The notes under the pieces: model-generated | Told to the model about the DNA's origin: nothing | The model's database searches: none | Seen by the model: the letters and a program-made list of their open reading frames with translations, nothing else | In this document: piece by piece, positions 8,596 through 16,751 of the stretch | How positions within the stretch are numbered: the stretch's first letter is position 1 | Layout of the letters: every line of letters begins with the position of its first letter | Assembly: GCA_029262375.1 (NCBI GenBank) | Contig: JAJCZM010000053.1 | Coordinates: forward strand, 155,400 to 219,399 | Direction of reading: 5' to 3' | Source of the DNA: Deltaproteobacteria bacterium | Lineage (GTDB): Bacteria; Desulfobacterota; Binatia; UBA1149; SPBQ01 | DNA: 64,000 bases | Made by a program: the position numbers and the translations under genes

Positions 8596-11500
8596 TCAGC
8601 GGCACTTCAATGTTTTCGCGCTGCCCGACAACGTGCACGGGGGGGTTGTCCCCTCCCACGTATCGTCGCCGATATCGAGGGAGATGCCGAAGTTGGTTAC
8701 CACGCCGGCGCCGGTTGCATCGACGCTCTTCGACTTGAACCGAACTTTGAACAGACCTCCCGCGATGCCGATGCTCACGCTGCGCATGTTGCTCGGATGT
8801 GGGGTGAAGGGAGCTTTCCATTTGTAACGCTTGCCGGAAAGTTTCCAGCCTGCGTCTCCGGCCGAGATCGTCGACGTCGCCTGCGGTACGCCGCTCACGG
8901 AGATCGTGAGCACGACGTCTTCGACAAGCGGATTGTGAGCGGATGTGAAGCCGTTGATGACATCGCTCTTCAGCAGCAGTGTGTGCTCGCCGGCCGGCTT
9001 GTCCAGGCGGCCGAGCTTCATGATGCGTGTCGTAAAGACGAACGACGGCAACGTGGTGGTCGTGGTGGTGGTCGTCGTAGTGGTGGACGTCGTGGAAGTG
9101 GTCGTCGGTCCACCGCCCGGTTCGCAGACATCACCGATGTTGTTCATGTTGGCATCAGTCTGCAGTGGATTCTCGACGTCTGGGCAGTTGTCCACACGGT
9201 TGAATACCCCGTCTTCGTCACGATCGAGCCCCATACGTTGGCCCGATCCGAACGGCACGCACGTGTAGGTCAGCTCCTGGCCGGGCGTGGTCGAGAGTGC
9301 TCGCACGATCGACTCAGCGACGGCGGCGGTGCCGTCGTCTGGAAGAATGGTATCGCTGCCGGGCTGATAGAGACCGCTTGCTTGCTCGCCCGCGATGATG
9401 CCTTTGACGATGACGTCGCATTGCGTGGCGCCCGGCCCCAAGAGCAGCGACGGGTACGATGTCGCCGCGGCGGTCAGCATGTCGTTGATACGGCCGTCTA
9501 CGGTCGCACCGTTGGTATCGTTGCGGGTGATCTGTTGACCGACCATCGGCGCCAGGTCGGTATCGAACGCCATGATGAAGGCTTCGAGCTGTTGCTGCTG
9601 CGTGTCATTGATGCCGAATACCTGACTGCTGAGGAAGCGGAAGACAGAATCTATGGCACCGTCGTGCAGGAACCCGAAACCACGTACTTGGTCTCCCTGG
9701 AACGTGAAGTCGCCGCCGAGAGACGGCGCTACCGGTGTTTGACCGAACATGCCTATCTTTTGGTAGGCGTTGCGCAGGTGGGGGATCTTGAACTCCTGCG
9801 TCTCACCTTCGATCGATGAATCGCCGTCGGTGCCGAAGAAACCGCTGGCCGGATTGAGCACGTGACACCCGTCGCAGTCGCTCGCACCGTCGGTGATGGG
9901 TCCGGTATACAGTGCGGCTCCCTGCGCTTCGTTCACACGCAGCGAGTTGTCCAGGTTACGAATGGGATTGGGCGGGTACGTCATCTCGAGGACGAAGTCG
10001 GTGAACTTCTGCATGTCGAGTGTCGAGAACTCGCCCTCGTCGCGGCCTACGAGCCCCGGGAAGGCGACGTTGAACGCGTTGAACGCGGCATTCGCGTTCC
10101 CTTGTCGATCGCCGCGCCAGTGTTGCGGTCCGGCGAATACCAGCCCGCGCAAACTTTGCGTGGTCATCGGGCCTTTCATCGGATGGAACGGCCCACCTGA
10201 TCCGACTTCGAAAGGATTGCCGTTCGCAACCGAATCGTCGTCGGGGTTGCCGAGGTTCCAGGCGAGGTCGTCCATGTCGCCCTCGATGTGGCAGCTCGAA
10301 CAGGATGCTTCACCGTTGCTGCCGGTGAGTTTGGCGTCGTACAGGAACGGACGTCCTTCGACGACCACTTGCGGTTCGGGGTTGTGAAGCGACACGCTCT
10401 GGATCTCTTGGCCGACGCCGCCGAGCGTTCGGTCGATCACCACCACCGAGTTGTTGAAACGGGTTAGCGTGTAGAGGTGGTCGCCGTTGATCACGAGCCC
10501 GGACGGTCCGCCGCCCGACAGATCAATGTGGCTTGCGTCGTCGGGAGTGAACGACCCCGCTTCGAGTTGCGCTGTTGAGAACACGCCAATTTCGCCCGAA
10601 CCAAAGGCGGAGACATACAGCGTGAGTCCGTCGGGAGTGACCGCCATGTTGAGCGGCGTTGCGAGACTGTCCTCTTCAACACCCGCCGGTTGCGGATCGT
10701 CGGTGTAGTCGATGTGCGTATTGAGATGCCGCGGAGTGACTGTCGCTCCGTCTAGAATCGTGATGCGCGATTGTCCGAGGTTGCCGCGAACCGTCGCCGG
10801 CTCGCCGCCGGGCTTGAAGCCCGCTGCGAAGATACCCGGGCCCTCGAATCGTACGTGATTCTGCGACTCGGTGTTCGATACATAGACCTTGCCCGACACC
10901 GGGTTGATCGCGAGGTTGAAAATCGTCGTTCCGACGCCCGACCAATCTTGCGTGACCGTGATTCCCGCCGGTGTCGCCGCATCGGCATCGAGCAAGAAGA
11001 CATCGAGATCCGGCAGCGAGAAGTTCACCAGTGAACTCCAATCGCGTCCCAATTCGTCCTGCCACTGGCCGGTGATTCCACCGTCACGATTCTGTTTTAC
11101 GATGATGCCGACCTCGGGTCGTGTGTCGCCCTCATGGTTGTGATGAGGAATCGGAACCCCGCCCGGCGAACTCAGCGGCGGCGAGAAGGGCAGGGTGCAC
11201 GAGCCTTGTGTGATCTCAGCCGCGATGTTTGCGCCGCTGGTATTGCACACGGCCGCTTCGAGGATCGATGCGGTCTTGTTGCCCGAATGGAACGCGCCCA
11301 CATACACCTCGCTGCCATCGGCACTGGCGGCAAGTGCGCGCGGCTTGTCGGTGAACAGCGTCACGATCTTGATGGGCGTACCGCCCAGTGTGGCAGTGAG
11401 GTTGGTGGCGTCGAAGACCCAGACGTCTGCGCGGCCTGCGCCGGGCGTGTTGAACTCGGAAAGCGGAAAGGGGCTGTTCTGGCCGCGATGCGCGGTCGTA

Positions 11501-11928
11501 ATGAACGCGCGATTGCCTGAAGCGCCGGCGAAAACGATGTCGCGCGGTTCGTCGCCGGTGAGAAGCGTGCGCGTGACGCGCGGTTCGCCGGTGACGTCTA
11601 CGATACTGATGCTGTCGGAGAGGTGATTCACGACCCACACTTCAGAGTTGTTCCGTGCGGCGACGGCGACCGGCTCCATCCCGACGGGGACCGACGCGGA
11701 TTTCGTGATCCCGCCCACGCTGACATCGAAGATCTCCAGTGTCGCGTCGGGCGTGTTGACCGCAAATAACTTCGTGCCGTCGGGAGACAACGCGAGGGGC
11801 CGTACCAAGCCGCTCTCAAACGTGATGAAAGATTTCTGTGCTTGCGCCTGTGCTGCGGTGAGGGCCAATCCGAGGCAGGCGAGGTGGAAAAGGCTGACGA
11901 GCGATACCAGTGCGCGAGAATGCCGCAT
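8596..11928 (-). CDS. Secreted beta-propeller / diheme cytochrome c peroxidase-MauG-like fusion
   Basis: A 1110-residue exported protein. A signal peptide ends near AAQAQAQK. A long YVTN/surface-layer-type beta-propeller follows (PLALSPDGTKLFAVN, VWVVNHLSDSISIVD and relatives). Two c-type heme motifs, CSSCH at 543-547 and CDGCH at 685-689, are spaced about as in bacterial diheme peroxidases and MauG. Next comes a thrombospondin-type-3 calcium motif (DRDEDGVFNRVDNCPD), a threonine-only linker, and a ~140-residue C-terminal beta module with GWKLSGKRYKWK. It presumably performs redox chemistry outside the cytoplasmic membrane. AGGAG precedes the ATG by five bases. Family is clear; electron donor and substrate are unknown. 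Confidence 0.88.
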   Translation of the reverse strand: MRHSRALVSLVSLFHLACLGLALTAAQAQAQKSFITFESGLVRPLALSPDGTKLFAVNTPDATLEIFDVSVGGITKSASVPVGMEPVAVAARNNSEVWVVNHLSDSISIVDVTGEPRVTRTLLTGDEPRDIVFAGASGNRAFITTAHRGQNSPFPLSEFNTPGAGRADVWVFDATNLTATLGGTPIKIVTLFTDKPRALAASADGSEVYVGAFHSGNKTASILEAAVCNTSGANIAAEITQGSCTLPFSPPLSSPGGVPIPHHNHEGDTRPEVGIIVKQNRDGGITGQWQDELGRDWSSLVNFSLPDLDVFLLDADAATPAGITVTQDWSGVGTTIFNLAINPVSGKVYVSNTESQNHVRFEGPGIFAAGFKPGGEPATVRGNLGQSRITILDGATVTPRHLNTHIDYTDDPQPAGVEEDSLATPLNMAVTPDGLTLYVSAFGSGEIGVFSTAQLEAGSFTPDDASHIDLSGGGPSGLVINGDHLYTLTRFNNSVVVIDRTLGGVGQEIQSVSLHNPEPQVVVEGRPFLYDAKLTGSNGEASCSSCHIEGDMDDLAWNLGNPDDDSVANGNPFEVGSGGPFHPMKGPMTTQSLRGLVFAGPQHWRGDRQGNANAAFNAFNVAFPGLVGRDEGEFSTLDMQKFTDFVLEMTYPPNPIRNLDNSLRVNEAQGAALYTGPITDGASDCDGCHVLNPASGFFGTDGDSSIEGETQEFKIPHLRNAYQKIGMFGQTPVAPSLGGDFTFQGDQVRGFGFLHDGAIDSVFRFLSSQVFGINDTQQQQLEAFIMAFDTDLAPMVGQQITRNDTNGATVDGRINDMLTAAATSYPSLLLGPGATQCDVIVKGIIAGEQASGLYQPGSDTILPDDGTAAVAESIVRALSTTPGQELTYTCVPFGSGQRMGLDRDEDGVFNRVDNCPDVENPLQTDANMNNIGDVCEPGGGPTTTSTTSTTTTTTTTTTTLPSFVFTTRIMKLGRLDKPAGEHTLLLKSDVINGFTSAHNPLVEDVVLTISVSGVPQATSTISAGDAGWKLSGKRYKWKAPFTPHPSNMRSVSIGIAGGLFKVRFKSKSVDATGAGVVTNFGISLDIGDDTWEGTTPPCTLSGSAKTLKCR

Positions 11929-11938
11929 ACGTGCTCCT

Positions 11939-11954
11939 GTGGGCTTTTGCCCAC
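11939..11954 (-). promoter_or_regulatory. Hairpin abutting the Shine-Dalgarno of the diheme gene
   Basis: The 5' leader contains GTGGGC-AAAA-GCCCAC, a perfect six-pair stem with a four-base loop, ending one base before the AGGAG ribosome site of the gene that starts at 11928. Its position allows an effect on ribosome access or mRNA stability. It does not match any riboswitch consensus I know. Confidence 0.45.
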
Positions 11955-12005
11955 CGGTCGTGAAAGTCCGGAAAAATGGAGGAGGCTCAGCAGCCCCCCC
12001 AACGC

Positions 12006-12035
12006 TTTATCGTTGGATTAGTGGCCGATTGTCAA
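12006..12035 (-). promoter_or_regulatory. Sigma70-type promoter for the diheme gene
   Basis: On the minus strand a perfect -35 box TTGACA (12030-12035) is followed, after 18 bases, by GATAAA (12006-12011; four of six consensus bases). Transcription would start near 11998-12000, giving a leader of about 70 bases that includes the hairpin at 11939-11954. Confidence 0.5.
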
Positions 12036-12145
12036 CGTTTTAACTAGAGGCCGGCCGAATTTGCGCCCGATCGAGCGTTGGCCCCGAATCCAGCGCCCCC
12101 CGGTTGAGCGGCGAATGAGGTAGGTCGTATGCGATAATCGTCCGC

Positions 12146-12898
12146 ATGGAGCCGGACCGTGTAGACGTATGGAGGCTACCGCTGGACGTGGCGGATGACC
12201 TCTCGGCACGCCTCGCCGGCCTGCTCGACGACGTCGAAGCGGCGCGTGCGGATCGCTTCCGCTATCCGCTGCACCGCCGTCGCTTCATTGCGCGACGCGC
12301 CATGATGCGCATGGTTCTGGCCCGTCATCTGGGATGTGCTCCTCGCGAGATTGCCTACGATCTCGGTGAGCATGGAAAGCCGGAACTCTGCGGTGCTCGT
12401 TCGTTGCGCTTCAACTTGTCGCACAGTCACGAGCTGGCGTTGCTCGCGGTGACCGATCGCGACGACGACATCGGTGTGGACCTCGAGAAGCACCTGGGTC
12501 GCCGCGCCGATCGGGACAGCGCGCGCAGATTCTTCAGCGAGCAAGAGATGCGGGCACTCGATCCTCTCAGCGGTTCGCAGTTTACGGCAGCGTTCTTCAA
12601 ATGCTGGACGAGCAAGGAAGCGTTCGTGAAAGCGTTGGGGTGTGGATTGTCCGTCGATCTCGATCGGTTCGCGGTCTGCGTCGCTGCGGACGCACCGGCA
12701 GGTTTGCAGTGGGTCGACCCTACGCTTGCTGCCGCCGACGACTGGAAGCTCGTGGGCTTCGTCCCGGCCGAAGGCTACAGCGGAGCGCTAGCGACACGCA
12801 CTCGCGACTGCGAGCCGAGGTTGTCGACATCGCCGCGGCTGCGTGGCTTCGACCCGGCGAGCGTCACGGACGCCGAACTCGCTCCGATCCAGTTGTAG
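12146..12898 (+). CDS. Sfp-type 4'-phosphopantetheinyl transferase
   Basis: The 250-residue protein matches the Sfp/AcpT superfamily: FNLSHSHELALLAV near residue 90, the magnesium-binding IGVDLE near 110, and the signature FKCWTSKEAFVKALGCGL near 150. It transfers phosphopantetheine from CoA to the conserved serine of carrier proteins. It converges on the adenylation/carrier/membrane fusion at 12939-15563, whose carrier domain has the required serine, making that protein the obvious client. It may also serve fatty-acid or polyketide carriers elsewhere. Length is normal. Confidence 0.92.
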   Translation: MEPDRVDVWRLPLDVADDLSARLAGLLDDVEAARADRFRYPLHRRRFIARRAMMRMVLARHLGCAPREIAYDLGEHGKPELCGARSLRFNLSHSHELALLAVTDRDDDIGVDLEKHLGRRADRDSARRFFSEQEMRALDPLSGSQFTAAFFKCWTSKEAFVKALGCGLSVDLDRFAVCVAADAPAGLQWVDPTLAAADDWKLVGFVPAEGYSGALATRTRDCEPRLSTSPRLRGFDPASVTDAELAPIQL

Positions 12899-12917
12899 CG
12901 TGATAGCGCCGTCACGC
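12898..12917. terminator. Weak hairpin between convergent genes
   Basis: GCGTGA (12898-12903) pairs with TCACGC (12912-12917) over an eight-base loop in the 40-base gap between the PPTase and fusion genes. The stem is short and there is no T tract. Confidence 0.3.
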
Positions 12918-12938
12918 GCGACCCGACCTCGTGCGAAT

Positions 12939-15563
12939 CTAGACGTAGTACAGGGTGTGCACCCGCCGCATCGACATGTACATCACCGCCAGGAAGATCC
13001 CCATGACGCCGGCGAGCGCCAGGCCCGGCGCCATTCCGACACCTACCAGCACGTGCTTCGTGTGCTGAACCGCTTCGTGCCCGACGAAGACGGGGAGCGC
13101 CAGTTGGCCGAGCACGGCCGCCAGATTGAGCGGACGACGCAGCCATAGGCTCACGTCGTCGCCTTTCTTGATGAGCTGCCCGATCATGTGCAGCCCGGTG
13201 ACGACCACGCCCAAGGAGAACACCCATCGCCACAGCGACATGTTTGCCGACGGCCAACTGAACAGCTGCGGCAGTTCTCCGTAGAAGATGGCCAGGACCA
13301 TTCCTGTTGCTACGAGCGTGGTTCCCACGGTGCGGTAGTGCACGCGGCCGTCGATGGTGTTTTGCGTCTTGTGGATGTGCGCGCCGACCGCCAGGCCGAA
13401 CAGCACCCCGCCGAACAGGTTGAAGTAGGCGTATTTGGCGACCAGGCTCAGTCTTGCGAGTTGGGCTAGTCCCTCTACGTGAATCGGATCGAGCAGGAGG
13501 TGCACTACGTGGTGCATGCCGAAACTCGCGGCCGAGAATATGAGCGCCGCCTTGATCGGGTCGTCGAAGCGCGCGATTCCTGCCAGGAGGTAGGGGACGC
13601 TCGCCAGTGCCAGGAAGTAAAATAGCAGTACGCTGTAGAACGCATTGAAGAACATGGTAGCGCCGAAGGTATCGCCGTCGAGTAGCGCTGCCGCGATCGT
13701 CAGTGTGGCGCGTACCGCAATGCCGATACCGACGAGAAGCATTCCGGTGCGCGTCGCTTGTCGTACGCGTTCGGGATGCGAGTTCACCGAGGGCAGGTGA
13801 ATGTTTCCGAGGCCGACTCCGAAGAGTATCGCGAAACCCATCGTTCCCAGACCGAAGAACGGCGCCAGAACCGGCTGAACCCAGGCCATGCTTTCCGGTA
13901 GGCGATCGGTGACGAACCCGGACCAGTGTCCGATCACGACGGCAAGAACCAGGAGGCCGCGGATGCAACTCGTGAGCAGATTTGCCTGCGCGCTCCCGTT
14001 GTCTACGAGATGCCCCCATCCGTCCTTGGTCTTCTCGATTGTCTCGTCACCGCTCTGTGAAGCGACGACCTCACGAATCGTCGCACCGCGTAAAATCGAT
14101 TTCGAGATGTTTTCATCGATGCCTGCGCGCTCCATGCGTACCAGAACCTTGATGGCCGATAGCGAGTCGCCGCCGAGATCGAAAAACGTTTCGGTGACTC
14201 CGATGGGCGATATGCCGATCGCGTCCTCCCAAATCTTGGCCAGATCCTTTTCCGCCGCTGACTCTGCGGCGACGAACCCGTCGCGATCGGTCGATGAGAC
14301 GGCGGTGGTCTCATGTGTTTGCGCGCTCTCGGCGAACTCTTTCGCGAGCTGCTTGCGCTGAATCTTTCCCGTAGCGGTTGCCGGCAGCTGGTCGGCCTCG
14401 TAGAGGCGAATAGCGTTGCGAGCGTTGACGCTGTAGTCGGCGCAAGTGTCGATCGCTGCCTGTAGCAGCGTAGCGCGATCCACCGGGCAATCGCTGGTGA
14501 TCGCGAGCAAGATTCCTTCTCCGCGCATGGGGTCCGGAATTCGGCAAACGGCCATCGGCGTCGACACACCGGTGCGCTTGCGAATCGAGGCCTCGAGCGA
14601 GTCGGGTGAGAGCTTGATGCCGCCGCAGTTGATGACGTCGTCGGCACGTCCCATGTAGTAGACGAAGCCGTCGCGGATCTCGCCGTTGTCACTGGTTTCG
14701 AGCCAACCGTCTTCATCGCGTGGATCCCACGACTCACCGCGCTTGAGAATCGTGCTTGTCACGTGAGGGCCGCTGACTTGAACGCGACCGTTGTCAGCGA
14801 TGCGGACCTTCGTGCGCCCGTACGCGCGACCGACGGAGTCGAGATGCTCTCCTTCAACCTTGTGGATCTCGAGGAACGTCGTGCGCGACGCCTCGGTGAG
14901 CCCGTAGTGCTGGACGATGACCGCATTCGGGAACAGCGCTTTGATTTCTTCTTTCTCGGCACGGCTCATGGCCTGGCTACCGATCTCCATCCAACGCAGT
15001 TTTGCGGCCTCGTCGCCGAAGATCGCCTTCTCGGCCAGCAACACACGAATCAGACTGGGGACGGCCGACAGAGCGTTGATCTCGCCGCGCGCGAGCATCT
15101 CGGCGATTTCCGAGGGGTTGAAGCCGTGCTCGGGGAGATAGGCGCTGCCGCCGACTGCGGCCACTGCTCGGCAGCGACCGTAACCGAACGAATGATGAAC
15201 GGGGACGCCGATGTACTCGCGAATCGAGTCGTCGACTTCCATGATCGTATTGAGACGTTGCACGACATCGGCCAGCGCTGCGTGCGTCAGTTCGATTCCT
15301 TTGGGCTCGCCTTCGGTTCCGGACGTGAACATGACCTGCGCGACACTGTCGTCGTCGGTGGGCGTGTATCGGTTGTTCATCCAACCGGTGCCTGGCTCGG
15401 GCGTGATCACTTCGCCTACTTCGGCGACCTCGATTCGGTACTCGTCGTCGGTCGATCGTAGCGGTACGACCACTTGTTTGCTCGCCAGGCAATCCAACAG
15501 AATTCGGACGAAGTCCGTAGAGTTGGTTGCGACTACACCGACGCGATTGCTCTTCGCTGACAT
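12939..15563 (-). CDS. Adenylation-carrier-membrane acyltransferase fusion protein
   Basis: A single 874-residue protein combining three activities. Residues 1 to about 430 are an AMP-forming adenylation domain with the phosphate loop FTSGTEGEPKG, the HYGLTEA motif, the GRADDVINCGG hinge and the C-terminal PATATGKIQRK lysine; the usual N-terminal subdomain is short. A peptidyl-carrier domain follows (FFDLGGDSLSAIK, phosphopantetheine site S467). From about residue 510 there are roughly ten membrane helices, the first reading IRGLLVLAVVIGHW as in acyltransferase-3 proteins. Start at 15563 (upstream starts lack a ribosome site; GGAGG is present here). Inferred role: activate an acid, tether it, and transfer it at the membrane, analogous to a fused DltA-DltC-DltB. 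Substrate unknown. Confidence 0.85.
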   Translation of the reverse strand: MSAKSNRVGVVATNSTDFVRILLDCLASKQVVVPLRSTDDEYRIEVAEVGEVITPEPGTGWMNNRYTPTDDDSVAQVMFTSGTEGEPKGIELTHAALADVVQRLNTIMEVDDSIREYIGVPVHHSFGYGRCRAVAAVGGSAYLPEHGFNPSEIAEMLARGEINALSAVPSLIRVLLAEKAIFGDEAAKLRWMEIGSQAMSRAEKEEIKALFPNAVIVQHYGLTEASRTTFLEIHKVEGEHLDSVGRAYGRTKVRIADNGRVQVSGPHVTSTILKRGESWDPRDEDGWLETSDNGEIRDGFVYYMGRADDVINCGGIKLSPDSLEASIRKRTGVSTPMAVCRIPDPMRGEGILLAITSDCPVDRATLLQAAIDTCADYSVNARNAIRLYEADQLPATATGKIQRKQLAKEFAESAQTHETTAVSSTDRDGFVAAESAAEKDLAKIWEDAIGISPIGVTETFFDLGGDSLSAIKVLVRMERAGIDENISKSILRGATIREVVASQSGDETIEKTKDGWGHLVDNGSAQANLLTSCIRGLLVLAVVIGHWSGFVTDRLPESMAWVQPVLAPFFGLGTMGFAILFGVGLGNIHLPSVNSHPERVRQATRTGMLLVGIGIAVRATLTIAAALLDGDTFGATMFFNAFYSVLLFYFLALASVPYLLAGIARFDDPIKAALIFSAASFGMHHVVHLLLDPIHVEGLAQLARLSLVAKYAYFNLFGGVLFGLAVGAHIHKTQNTIDGRVHYRTVGTTLVATGMVLAIFYGELPQLFSWPSANMSLWRWVFSLGVVVTGLHMIGQLIKKGDDVSLWLRRPLNLAAVLGQLALPVFVGHEAVQHTKHVLVGVGMAPGLALAGVMGIFLAVMYMSMRRVHTLYYV

Positions 15564-15772
15564 GCTGCGGAGGCCTCCCTGCTTGCGACGCGCGCCGTGC
15601 GTCTCGACAGGGAGTGCGAGGGCATGCGCGCGTAGAAATATGCTCTTTCGAGCGTAGCAAAGGGCGCGCAGGTCGGGCCGAGGAATCGTTCGCACGGGCG
15701 CACGTGCCGCGGCGCCGCGCATGGCGCTTCGCACGGGGAATATGGAAGCATCAGCCGGGAGCTTTCAGGGCC

Positions 15773-16222
15773 TCAGAGTTTGGCGCCCGGTCCGCAGCAC
15801 TTGACTTCGGGGGCACTGCGCTCGGGGGCCGGAGTTTCTTTCGTGCCGGCACCGAACGTCTCGGAGTCGCCGCGAAGCTTGTAGAACTCCCACATGAGTC
15901 CTTCTGGGTCGTGCGAGTACACCGTACTCTTCTCTGCGTAGCAGCAGGTCTCATCCATGATGATCTGACTGACGAGTCCGTGCGGCTCGATGCGGTCGAT
16001 CGTCTCTTCGACCTCCTCGGTCGTCTCGACTTCGAAGCCGACGTGATTGATCTTCTGCTCGGCGTCCGGCTGCTCGAAGAGGACTAGTTTAAGCGGCGGG
16101 TTGTCCACAGCGAAGTTTGCGTAGCCGGGTTTTCGCTTGTTGACCTCTACGCCGAATAGTTTCGAGTAGTAGTCGATGGCTTGATCCAGATCTTTGACGT
16201 TGAGTGCCAGTTGGAATCGCAT
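15773..16222 (-). CDS. arsI: ArsI/CadI-type VOC dioxygenase (organoarsenical C-As lyase or Cd-induced protein)
   Basis: A 149-residue vicinal-oxygen-chelate protein. Metal-ligand candidates H60 (INHVGF) and E112 (LMWEFY) and the vicinal cysteine pair C93-C94 (ETCCYAEKS) match the ArsI/CadI subgroup. In ArsI this pair binds trivalent organoarsenicals and the Fe(II) site cleaves the C-As bond; CadI relatives are known as cadmium-induced. The C-terminus carries another vicinal pair (VKCCGPGAKL), a plausible extra thiophilic-metal site. It is 42 bases downstream of arsR with a clear GGAGG six bases before the ATG, so it should be under ArsR control. The linkage favours arsenic, but cadmium is not excluded. 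Confidence 0.85.
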   Translation of the reverse strand: MRFQLALNVKDLDQAIDYYSKLFGVEVNKRKPGYANFAVDNPPLKLVLFEQPDAEQKINHVGFEVETTEEVEETIDRIEPHGLVSQIIMDETCCYAEKSTVYSHDPEGLMWEFYKLRGDSETFGAGTKETPAPERSAPEVKCCGPGAKL

Positions 16223-16264
16223 TGTATCCTCCAGATAGCGCAGATAGCGCAGTTCGCGCGGGGG

Positions 16265-16558
16265 TTAGCAGCCGCGCCCTTCGCAGCAGTTGGCGGTCAG
16301 GAATCCGACGAGCTCTTGCATGGCGCCGAATTCGGGTCCGTAGATGAGTGAGCGTCCGTCGCGTCGGCAACTGATCACGCCGGCGTTCTTGAGCTCCTTC
16401 AGATGAAAGGACAGAGTCGCCGGCGCGAGTCCGATGCGCTCGGCGATCGTTCCGGCAGCGAGGCCTTCGTTTCCTGCTCTCACGAGCAGTCGAAAGATGT
16501 CGAGCCGGGTCTCGTGTGCCAGTGCGGCGAGGGCCGCGATGACGTCTTGCTTGTCCAT
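16265..16558 (-). CDS. arsR: ArsR-family metalloregulator
   Basis: A 97-residue SmtB/ArsR winged-helix repressor; recognition helix APATLSFHLKELKNAGV near residue 50. The C-terminus is NCCEGRGC, placing cysteines at 91, 92 and 97. This resembles the C-terminal As(III) site of the Acidithiobacillus ferrooxidans ArsR (C95, C96, C102), rather than the CxC site in the DNA-binding helix of the R773 protein. The start at 16558 (MDKQD) is preferred over an extended start at 16621, because the promoter and operator overlap the extension. It precedes arsI, and the terC gene is divergent. As(III) or another thiophilic ion should release it from DNA. Confidence 0.9.
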   Translation of the reverse strand: MDKQDVIAALAALAHETRLDIFRLLVRAGNEGLAAGTIAERIGLAPATLSFHLKELKNAGVISCRRDGRSLIYGPEFGAMQELVGFLTANCCEGRGC

Positions 16559-16593
16559 ATTTCGATAATTGGCAAAATATCGAAATATGTCAA
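16557..16593 (-). promoter_or_regulatory. ArsR operator with overlapping (apparently leaderless) arsR promoter
   Basis: A perfect inverted repeat has 11-base arms: ATATTTCGATA at 16557-16567 and TATCGAAATAT at 16578-16588, with a 10-base spacer. On the minus strand a perfect -35 TTGACA lies at 16588-16593, followed after 17 bases by AATTAT at 16565-16570. The A of the arsR ATG (16558) is seven bases past the -10 box, so transcription should start at or next to the start codon. The operator covers -10, start site and ATG: repressor binding would block RNA polymerase directly. Confidence 0.75.
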
Positions 16594-16751
16594 GCGATTT
16601 CTTGATCGGCAGCCAAATCACCCGATTTTGCGCTCACGACGCTTTCTTTCAGCTCACTGAGACGCCATATTTCACGTTCCCAGCCGCATGAATCCGCGAC
16701 CGGCGACCCCAATCGATCAGTAGCACCCCGCCCAGGGGGAAGGCGACCACA

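Noticed and set aside
9050-9112. GT-rich microsatellite as an independent repeat
   Set aside because: It simply encodes the threonine linker of the diheme protein; base variation between codons keeps the amino acid, so selection acts on the protein.
8443-9819. Long plus-strand frame (458 codons) opposite the diheme gene
   Set aside because: It lies antisense to a gene with heme motifs, signal peptide and ribosome site; its translation is arginine/histidine-rich and matches nothing. High-GC shadow.
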